Of a stretch of DNA of 22,833 bases, positions 16,152-22,833 are shown piece by piece. The stretch is from the NCBI RefSeq assembly GCF_001949125.1, contig NZ_MSTI01000003.1:1-22833 (forward strand), read 5' to 3'. The notes under the pieces are model-generated. The model was given only the letters and a program-made list of their open reading frames with translations. It was not told the origin of the DNA and made no database searches. Both the position numbers and the translations under genes were made by a program. Numbering within the stretch: the stretch's first letter is position 1; each line of letters begins with the position of its first letter. Source of the DNA: Deinococcus marmoris. Its GTDB lineage: Bacteria > Deinococcota > Deinococci > Deinococcales > Deinococcaceae.

Positions 16152-18860
16152 TCAGTGCCGCACGGCCAGGGACCGGGGCAGCGGAGAGGAGTCCTGACTG
16201 CCCGCGCCGCCCAGGCGTTCGGGGGCAGCGGTCAGCGGCAAGATGGGCTGCCCGTTCAGGCTGAGTTCACCGATGGTCAGGGCCAGATCCAGGGCGCGCA
16301 CATGCAGGTCCAGCCGCTCGGTGGCCTGACCCGCCATGTTGAAGTGCAGCTCATGCTCCATCCAGCCGCCCAGAGTCACGTCCGCACCCACCAGTTGACG
16401 CTGGCCTTCCTCGGTGTAGTCGCCCGGTGCGTCGGGCGTCAGCACCCGCGCACCGTCCGCGCCAGGAACCGAGAAGCGCAGTGGAAAGGCCATCTGGTGC
16501 GGCCCCAGTTCGTGTCCGGCGTGAAAGACGTCCAGCCGCCAGACCAGCCTCAGGGTGAGGGTTGGGGCGTCGCGGAGATTTGCGGGCACCGGCAGATGGA
16601 CCCGCAGGGTATGCGGATGGCCGTAGCGCCCCTGACTGAGGATGCTGAGCCAGCCACCCTGCTCCCAGGACAGCAGGTACCCCTGCCAGGACACGGCGGG
16701 ACTGGCATTGATGGGCAGCCGCCGGGGTTCAGGGACCGGGCGGGATGGTGGCACGATCAGGGCCGGGGCCGACAGCATCTGCGCGGGCCTGATCTGCTCT
16801 GCCCTGATCTGCTCCGGCCTGGCCTGGGCGGATGCAGCCAGATGGAGCGGACGCAGCAGCGGGCTACCTGCGGGCAGGCGGGAACGGTAGGCCACGCGCA
16901 GGCGTTCGGCGTCCGCGTCGGCCCCAGCGCGTTCGGCGTAATACAGCGCCAGACCCGGCTGGCTGGTCTCCAGCTCTGATGCCAGATGACGCCGCAATTC
17001 CTGCCGCTCGGCCTGGGGCAACTGGCCCGACAGCGCGATCCGCAGGCCCTCGGCACGGAAGCGGTAACACGGCTCGCCGGGCGCGGCGTCCCCCACCGGA
17101 CCAAAAGCAGGCCAGGACAGGGCGCTGGCAGGTTCGCTCTCCACCAGAGCGCGGCGTTCCAGGGCGTCCCGCAGCAAAGCCGCCGGGGTCAGGCCGCGCC
17201 GCGCCGTGTCTGAAAAGGACCCGACCAGACCGAAGCTGAAATCCCCCTGGATCACGCTCAGGCTGCTCAGGGCGTCGCGCAGGGGTGCAGGCCAGCCGTC
17301 GATCTCGCCCAGATACGTGTCGCGCATGGCGCTGGGCAGATGGCCTGCGGGGGGCAGACGGCCCACGTCCCCCTGTTCCAGTCCGCTGTCCTGCAACAGC
17401 GAGAGCAGATGCAGCGCGTTGCCCCCGCTCCGCTGCACCAGGACAGCGGCCCGCGCGTGCAGATCGGCGTCGCCACGGGACAGGCCGTGCGCCCCCAGCG
17501 CCTGCACCACGCTGCCCAGAGACAGCGGGGCGACTTCCAGCACCAGCGACTGCGCTATTGCAGACTGCGCTCCCGAGGACTGAGCCACGCCGAAGCGCCG
17601 CAGCAGCGCGCGGCACAGCGGGGCCTGGGACGGCGGCGTGCGGCTGAGCATCACCAGCGCGCGGGGACCCGCCGAAGGAACATTCAACAGGAATTCCAGC
17701 ACCGAGGCCAGTTCCACCGGGCCGTTGTGGGCGTGATCCAGCACAATCGCCACCGGACGCGGCACCGTGGCCAGCACCGTCGCCACCTTGACCACGTCCT
17801 CTTCCAGGCTGCCGGGGCGCAGCAGCACGCCTTGCAGGGTCTGGACGCTGGCGGACGGGTGGCCAGCCGCAGAAATCCCGCCGTCGGGAGAGGCGGGCTG
17901 TTCGCCGCCTTCACTGCCTGACGGTGTAGAAACTGACGGTGCAGGAAAAAACGGGTGCGCCAGCAGGACCTGGGCCAGCGTCGCCACGATCAGGCGGCCT
18001 GCCCGGCTGTTGCTGATCCGCAGCGTCAGCCAGCCGCCTTCCGTCAGGGCGCGCCCGGCCTCGTGGGACTTGCCGCTGCCGGTGGGGCCGTGGAGAACCA
18101 GCACCTGCGGGGCGTGGGCGGCACGCTTCAGGCTGTCCCAAAGGGCGGCCTCGCGCTCCGGGATGCGGAAGTGCAGCGGACCATCTGCCGCCGGGCTGTC
18201 CAGCTCAGGCCGCCCGGCGGTGGGGAGGGCCGGAGCGGGCAACGGGGCAGGACGCGCAGCAGGCAGGCCAGCCGCCATGTCCGGCAGTGCCAGCCCGGCG
18301 TCGGCGTCCTCCATCAGAAATTCACCGGGATGGGTAAAGCCCAGCGCCTCGGCCCGCGCGGCAATGGCGCGGGTGGCCCAGCCCTTGCCGCCGCGCTGGA
18401 ACTGGCGGTAAGCCCGCGCCAGCACCTCCTCGGTCTGCTCGGTCAGCACCCAGCGCTGGTGGTCGATCCATTCCTGAAAAGCCGGGCTGCCCAGGTCCTC
18501 CAGACCGCTCAGCGGCACCCCACGCAGGGTAGACAGCCACTGGGCCAGCCCCGCCTGATCCAGATCACTGCCCAGCCCCGCCAGCCAGCCGTTCAGGTCT
18601 GTCTCGACGTTTTCCAGGTACAGGAGCTGACGGCTCAGCGGAAACAGATTCAGCCCGGCAGAGCGAATCCGCGCCAGCTCGACGCGCAGGTTCTTGCGGG
18701 CCTCGGGAGTGTTCCACAGCAGATCGGCCAGCCGCTCACGGTGCTGGGGCAACTTCTCGATGGTCAGGTACGTGATCAGCGCCACGGCCTTGGCCGACAG
18801 CGGCACCGGGCGGTTGTTGTAGGTCACGTGCGCGTGTCCCAGCAGATGTACGGTGAGCAT
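16152..18860 (-). CDS. SARP/BTAD-type transcriptional regulator with STAND-like ATPase and unusual C-terminal domain
   Basis: The 902-residue product begins MLTVHLLGHAHVTYNNRPVPLSAKAVALITYL, the start of an OmpR-type winged helix as in SARP regulators (about 1-95). A BTAD-like helical region follows (about 96-185), then a Pro/Ala linker. An ATPase domain has Walker A GPTGSGKS (258-265), Walker B AIVLDH (371-376) and the STAND/AAA_16 motif SGGNALHLLSLL (478-489). Residues 520-665 are helical. After a linker with an EQIR repeat (683-692) comes a beta-rich segment of about 160 residues (720-880: TLTLRLVWRLDVFHAG, GWMEHELHFNM), where tetratricopeptide or LuxR domains would be expected. Such proteins sense a ligand or partner and switch transcription with ATP. 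GGAG precedes the ATG by eight bases. It is divergent from gmd-fcl. Confidence 0.82.
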   Translation of the reverse strand: MLTVHLLGHAHVTYNNRPVPLSAKAVALITYLTIEKLPQHRERLADLLWNTPEARKNLRVELARIRSAGLNLFPLSRQLLYLENVETDLNGWLAGLGSDLDQAGLAQWLSTLRGVPLSGLEDLGSPAFQEWIDHQRWVLTEQTEEVLARAYRQFQRGGKGWATRAIAARAEALGFTHPGEFLMEDADAGLALPDMAAGLPAARPAPLPAPALPTAGRPELDSPAADGPLHFRIPEREAALWDSLKRAAHAPQVLVLHGPTGSGKSHEAGRALTEGGWLTLRISNSRAGRLIVATLAQVLLAHPFFPAPSVSTPSGSEGGEQPASPDGGISAAGHPSASVQTLQGVLLRPGSLEEDVVKVATVLATVPRPVAIVLDHAHNGPVELASVLEFLLNVPSAGPRALVMLSRTPPSQAPLCRALLRRFGVAQSSGAQSAIAQSLVLEVAPLSLGSVVQALGAHGLSRGDADLHARAAVLVQRSGGNALHLLSLLQDSGLEQGDVGRLPPAGHLPSAMRDTYLGEIDGWPAPLRDALSSLSVIQGDFSFGLVGSFSDTARRGLTPAALLRDALERRALVESEPASALSWPAFGPVGDAAPGEPCYRFRAEGLRIALSGQLPQAERQELRRHLASELETSQPGLALYYAERAGADADAERLRVAYRSRLPAGSPLLRPLHLAASAQARPEQIRAEQIRPAQMLSAPALIVPPSRPVPEPRRLPINASPAVSWQGYLLSWEQGGWLSILSQGRYGHPHTLRVHLPVPANLRDAPTLTLRLVWRLDVFHAGHELGPHQMAFPLRFSVPGADGARVLTPDAPGDYTEEGQRQLVGADVTLGGWMEHELHFNMAGQATERLDLHVRALDLALTIGELSLNGQPILPLTAAPERLGGAGSQDSSPLPRSLAVRH

Positions 18861-19095
18861 AGCTAAACTCCGTGCGGGGCGGGCGAGGGGGAACGGTCAC
18901 CAAATGAAGCTGCTCTGAAACGACCTAGCAGCGGGCGTGGGAAGAAGGAGCAGGCGCGGGAAGAAATGAAGCGTCAGGCGGGCACTTTCGTTTTACTCCC
19001 CAGGGCACCCATTGTGCAGTTCAAAATACCCCCCGGCAGTCAGGTCGTGTTAAGTTTTCCTCATTTGCCGTCAGCCTGGGGTCAGTTTGCGCAGT

Positions 19096-19121
19096 GTGTG
19101 GCTGGGGAGTGTGGCTGGGGA
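19096..19121 (+). repeat. Perfect tandem repeat of 13 bases (GTGTGGCTGGGGA x2)
   Basis: GTGTGGCTGGGGA occurs at 19096-19108 and again at 19109-19121. Each copy holds the word GTGGCTG, which recurs at 19275 and 19298 nearer gmd. Direct repeats of this kind are typical binding sites of SARP/OmpR-type regulators, and the divergent gene encodes one. Confidence 0.5.
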
Positions 19122-19274
19122 AAAGATCCGGCTCCACGCTGAGCAGCAGACTAGAGAAGAGGCTATGCCAGAGAACTTACAGACCGTGTTTACGGTTCTG
19201 AAACGCCGCGCCGTGCAGGCTGCCACGACAGGCTGGAGAAAGGCCCCCCCGAACGGTGGATGATCTCCGGCACA

Positions 19275-19304
19275 GTGGCTGATATATCTCTGGAAGAGTG
19301 GCTG
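19275..19304 (+). promoter_or_regulatory. Two further GTGGCTG words ahead of gmd (possible operator)
   Basis: AGTGGCTGA occurs at 19274-19282 and 19297-19305, 23 bases apart, about two turns of the helix. TATATC and TATAGA follow the two copies. A binding site for the divergent regulator is plausible but untested. Confidence 0.35.
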
Positions 19305-19400
19305 ACCTATAGAAAGTGGCAGGATGGAAGACACCACGAGTGCAGTCGAGAGTGGCCGGAGTAGCGGCCGGGGCCGAGACGCCGCACGAAGGAAGACCTT

Positions 19401-20447
19401 ATGAAGAAAGCATTGATCACGGGCATCACCGGGCAGGACGGCAGTTACCTCAGCGAACTGCTGCTGGACAAGGGCTACGAGGTTCACGGTGTGATCCGCC
19501 GCGCCAGCACCTTCAATACCGAGCGCATCGATCACCTGTACAACGATCCGCACGACCCGGACGCCCGGCTGTTCCTGCATTACGGCGATCTGGCCGACGC
19601 CTCGGGCATCCGGGCGCTGCTGGAAAAGGTGCAGCCCGAGGAGGTCTACAACCTGGGCGCGCAGTCGCATGTGAAGGTCAGTTACGATCAGGCCGAGTAC
19701 ACCGCCGACGTGACCGGGCTGGGCGCATTGCGCCTGCTGGAAGCCATCCGCGACGTGGGCGGGCGCACCGGCAACCCCATGCGCTTCTATCAGGCGTCCA
19801 GCAGCGAGATGTTCGGCGCGGCCCCGCCTCCGCAGGGGCTGAACACGCCGTTTCACCCGCGCAGCCCCTACGCAGTGGCCAAGGTCTACGCGTACTGGCA
19901 GACCGTCAACCACCGCGAGGCGTATGACCTGTACGCCTGCAACGGCATCCTGTTTAACCACGAAAGCCCCCGGCGCGGCGAGACCTTCGTGACGCGCAAG
20001 ATCACCCGCGCGGTGGGCCGGATCAAGATGGGCCTGCAAAGGAAGCTGTACCTGGGCAACCTGGAAGCCAAGCGCGACTGGGGCCACGCCCGCGATTACG
20101 TGGAAGCCATGTGGATGATGCTTCAGCAGGACGCCCCGCGCGACTACTGCATCGCCACCGGCGAGGCGTACAGCGTGCGTGAATTTGCTGACCGCGCCTT
20201 TGCGCTGGCCGGGCTGAGGGCCGAGGATTACGTGGAAATCGATCCGCGTTACTTCCGCCCCGCCGAGGTGGATTACCTGCTGGGCGACGCCACCGAGACC
20301 CGCGAGAAGCTGGGCTGGACCCCCAAGACCAGCTTTGAGGAACTGGTCCGCGAGATGGTGGACCACGATCTGGAGCTGGCCCGCCAGGAACGCACCCTGC
20401 GCGAGGCCGGGCACAGTGTGGCCCTCAAGGGCATGGGCGCGTTCTGA
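19401..20447 (+). CDS. gmd: GDP-mannose 4,6-dehydratase
   Basis: The 348-residue product converts GDP-D-mannose to GDP-4-keto-6-deoxymannose using bound NADP, the first step to GDP-L-fucose and related deoxysugars. It starts [20 protein letters not shown], with the Rossmann loop GITGQDG (8-14), then GVIRRAST (30-37, the NADP-binding arginines), [13 protein letters not shown] (83-95), ASSSEMFG (132-139, catalytic Ser/Glu) and SPYAVAK (155-161, Tyr157 and Lys161). It also has [16 protein letters not shown]. Length and motifs match the family. AAGGA at 19389-19393 lies seven bases before the ATG. Its stop overlaps the fcl start by one base, so the two enzymes are made together. Confidence 0.97.
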   Translation: MKKALITGITGQDGSYLSELLLDKGYEVHGVIRRASTFNTERIDHLYNDPHDPDARLFLHYGDLADASGIRALLEKVQPEEVYNLGAQSHVKVSYDQAEYTADVTGLGALRLLEAIRDVGGRTGNPMRFYQASSSEMFGAAPPPQGLNTPFHPRSPYAVAKVYAYWQTVNHREAYDLYACNGILFNHESPRRGETFVTRKITRAVGRIKMGLQRKLYLGNLEAKRDWGHARDYVEAMWMMLQQDAPRDYCIATGEAYSVREFADRAFALAGLRAEDYVEIDPRYFRPAEVDYLLGDATETREKLGWTPKTSFEELVREMVDHDLELARQERTLREAGHSVALKGMGAF

Positions 20448-21466
20448 TGCAGCCCGCCGCAACGCAAGCGAATGTGATGCGTCTGGGTGACCGCATTTAC
20501 GTGGCCGGGCACGGCGGTCTGGTGGGCGGTGCGCTGGTCCGCGCCCTGAAAGCCGAGGGCCACACCGACATCATCACGCGCGGCAGCCGCGAGCTGGACC
20601 TGCGCGATCAGGCGGCGGTGCGGGCGCTGTTCGAGCAGGAGCGCCCGCAGTACGTCTTTTTAGCGGCGGCCAAGGTGGGCGGCATCCACGCCAACAGCAC
20701 CCGCCCCGCCGAGTTCCTGTACGACAACATGATGATCGCCGCCAACGTGATCCACGCGGCCCACGTCACGGGCGTGACCAAGCTGCTGAATCTGGGGTCC
20801 ACCTGCATCTACCCGCGTGACGCGGCGCAGCCCCTGCGCGAGGACGCCCTGCTGACCGGCCCGTTGGAAGACACCAACCGCGCCTACGCGGTGGCCAAGA
20901 TCGCGGCCATCGAGCTGTGTGACCAGTACCGCGCCCAGTACGGCTCGGACTTTATTTCCGCCATGCCCACCAACCTGTACGGCCCAGGGGACAACTTCGA
21001 TCTGATGGGCAGCCATGTGTTGCCCGCACTCATCCGCAAGATGGTGGACGCCCGCGAGACCCACTCCCCCACGGTCAGCATCTGGGGCAGCGGCACCCCC
21101 CTGCGCGAGTTCCTGCATGTGGACGATCTGGCCGACGCCTGCCTGTTCCTGATGCGCCATGTCTCCGTGCCGGGGCCGATCAACGTGGGCACCGGGCAGG
21201 ACCTGAGCATCCGCGAGGTGGCCGAGCAGATCCGGGCCGTGGTGGGCTACCCCGGCGAACTGGCCTTCGACGCCAGCAAGCCCGACGGCACGCCGCGCAA
21301 GATCACCGATGTCAGCCGCATTCACGCGATGGGCTGGCACCACCGCATCAGTCTGGAAGAGGGGCTGAGCAACACCGTGGCGTGGTATCTGGCCCACCGG
21401 GGTCAGGTGCGCGGTGAGGCGCTGGTGGGGGCCGGAAGCGGAACCGCAGGAACGGCGCTGGCCTAG
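20447..21466 (+). CDS. fcl: GDP-L-fucose synthase (GDP-4-keto-6-deoxymannose epimerase/reductase)
   Basis: The 339-residue product epimerises and reduces the Gmd product to GDP-L-fucose with NADPH. It has the Rossmann loop GHGGLVG (21-27), AAKVGGI (74-80), GSTCIYP (117-123; Ser118 and Cys120) and YAVAK (147-151; Tyr147 and Lys151). These positions are all offset by 11 from the E. coli WcaG catalytic residues, which shows the fit. It also has [13 protein letters not shown] and [14 protein letters not shown]. The start overlaps the gmd stop (TGATG). The first ten residues are a short extension before [11 protein letters not shown]; the internal Met11 is an alternative start. Fucose is probably used in a surface polysaccharide, but no glycosyltransferase is in the window. 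A bidirectional terminator follows. Confidence 0.96.
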   Translation: MQPAATQANVMRLGDRIYVAGHGGLVGGALVRALKAEGHTDIITRGSRELDLRDQAAVRALFEQERPQYVFLAAAKVGGIHANSTRPAEFLYDNMMIAANVIHAAHVTGVTKLLNLGSTCIYPRDAAQPLREDALLTGPLEDTNRAYAVAKIAAIELCDQYRAQYGSDFISAMPTNLYGPGDNFDLMGSHVLPALIRKMVDARETHSPTVSIWGSGTPLREFLHVDDLADACLFLMRHVSVPGPINVGTGQDLSIREVAEQIRAVVGYPGELAFDASKPDGTPRKITDVSRIHAMGWHHRISLEEGLSNTVAWYLAHRGQVRGEALVGAGSGTAGTALA

Positions 21467-21485
21467 CAGCGCTGGCACCACAAAA

Positions 21486-21526
21486 AGCGAGGGGCATGGT
21501 CCGCAAACCACGCCCCTCGCTCTTTT
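21486..21526. terminator. Bidirectional rho-independent terminator between fcl and mdh
   Basis: AGCGAGGGGC (21486-21495) pairs with GCCCCTCGCT (21512-21521), extended by TGGT/ACCA after one mismatch. The loop is CCGCAA. On the plus strand CTTTTCTTT follows; on the minus strand AGCGAGGGGC reads into TTTTTG, so it serves both converging genes. Confidence 0.9.
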
Positions 21527-21536
21527 CTTTGTGCTT

Positions 21537-22529
<993 letters not shown>

Positions 22530-22643
22530 AAAAATTCCTCCTGGGGTGAATTGATGTTCAGCCCACCATAACGCGGCGGGGGCGGCGACGGGGCGGGATG
22601 TTTCTTTAGGGGGGACAGGGATAGGGCCTGACGGTCTGAAGCT

Positions 22644-22661
22644 TTCTATTTTTAGATAGAA
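22644..22661. repeat. AT-rich inverted repeat upstream of mdh
   Basis: TTCTAT (22644-22649), TTTTAG, ATAGAA (22656-22661) is an AT-rich palindrome in GC-rich DNA, 115 bases before the mdh start. It may be an operator or part of the promoter; no clear -35/-10 pair was assigned. Confidence 0.35.
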
Positions 22662-22733
22662 CCACCGGAAGGTTTGGGGAAGGGGCTGCCATGCCCGTTT
22701 AACCCCTCCGGCCCTACGGGCCACCTCCCCTTA

Positions 22734-22833
22734 GAGCGTGTTTATAAAGGGTCCGATCCGGTGGCAAGCTTGAGGTGTGAAACGCAAGCCTTACTCATCG
22801 GACCTGACCCAAGCCCAGTTTAAGCGGCTCGAG
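22734..22833 (+). mobile_element. Left end of an IS5-type insertion sequence (cut by window edge)
   Basis: Starting at GAGCGTGTTTATAAAGG (22734-22750), the sequence leads within 43 bases into a transposase start. GAGCGTG-type ends are typical of IS5-family elements, and TTA (22731-22733) just outside would be a TNA-type target duplication. The right end is outside the window, so neither is verified. Confidence 0.6.
22777..22833 (+). CDS. IS5-family transposase, N-terminal 19 residues (cut by window edge)
   Basis: From GTG at 22777-22779 the frame reads MKRKPYSSDLTQAQFKRLE to the end of the window. The pattern KPYxSDLTxxQ(F/W)xxLE is the usual N-terminus of IS5-family (IS427/IS1031-like) transposases with a DUF4096-type domain. 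The rest of the gene is beyond the edge. GTGTGA just before the start has no strong ribosome site. Confidence 0.7.
   Translation, partial: MKRKPYSSDLTQAQFKRLE

Larger units (their letters stand above)
18861..19400. other. Divergent regulatory region between the SARP-type regulator and gmd
   Basis: This is a 540-base gap. It holds the regulator's Shine-Dalgarno, four GTGGCTG words on the plus strand (19098, 19111, 19275, 19298), AT-rich words TATATC and TATAGA after two of them that could serve as -10 boxes, and the gmd Shine-Dalgarno (AAGGA, 19389-19393). A 32-codon frame at 19165-19263 is possible but unsupported. No RNA gene is recognised. Confidence 0.55.

Noticed and set aside
19165..19263. 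32-codon frame (MPENLQTVF...) upstream of gmd with a weak AGAAGAGG before its ATG
   Set aside because: Too short and without further support; it lies among putative regulatory repeats.
19071..20462. 463-codon minus-strand frame opposite gmd
   Set aside because: Antisense of gmd with low-complexity composition; gmd itself has all family motifs and a ribosome site.

Overview
The window looks like part of a Deinococcus chromosome. It is GC-rich and carries a class II (B12-dependent) ribonucleotide reductase and a replicative helicase, each interrupted by an intein. Inteins in these two host genes are known from Deinococcus. One gene has a TATAAT box only 7 bases from its start codon, as in the leaderless mRNAs common in that genus. 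The genus call is inference from gene content; there is no rRNA gene or other phylogenetic marker to confirm it.

Layout. Bases 1-318 are the C-terminal end of an IS4-type DDE transposase, cut by the window edge. It is followed 8 bases later by a strikingly AT-rich gene (327-2075) for a reverse transcriptase of the defence/unknown-group type. This gene differs sharply in composition from everything around it and stops 7 bp from the tail of nrdJ. nrdJ (2083-6216, minus) has a 366-residue intein directly in front of its catalytic Cys. Its promoter carries two palindromes. Then come a methyltransferase-gpsA operon (minus), a small lipoprotein gene (plus), a DUF1802 gene and two small coupled ORFs (minus), and two type IV pilin-like genes (minus). 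Next is dnaB (plus), with a 415-residue intein in its Walker A loop, overlapping a Nudix hydrolase gene.

The last third concerns nucleotide-sugar and surface-polysaccharide genes. It holds a degenerate GDP-L-fucose synthase-like pseudoenzyme (minus), a 902-residue SARP/STAND-type regulator with an unusual C-terminal domain (minus), a 540-bp regulatory gap with GTGGCTG repeats, the gmd-fcl operon for GDP-L-fucose (plus), and malate dehydrogenase (minus). The right edge enters a second insertion sequence (IS5-type) at 22734.

How it fits together: nrdJ and dnaB supply dNTPs and unwinding for replication, and both depend on protein splicing. gmd and fcl convert GDP-mannose to GDP-L-fucose, with a large regulator divergently placed. 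The most noteworthy element is the foreign reverse transcriptase wedged between an IS and nrdJ, a good candidate for a phage-defence gene. The fucose synthase-like pseudoenzyme and the unusual regulator are the next most interesting.
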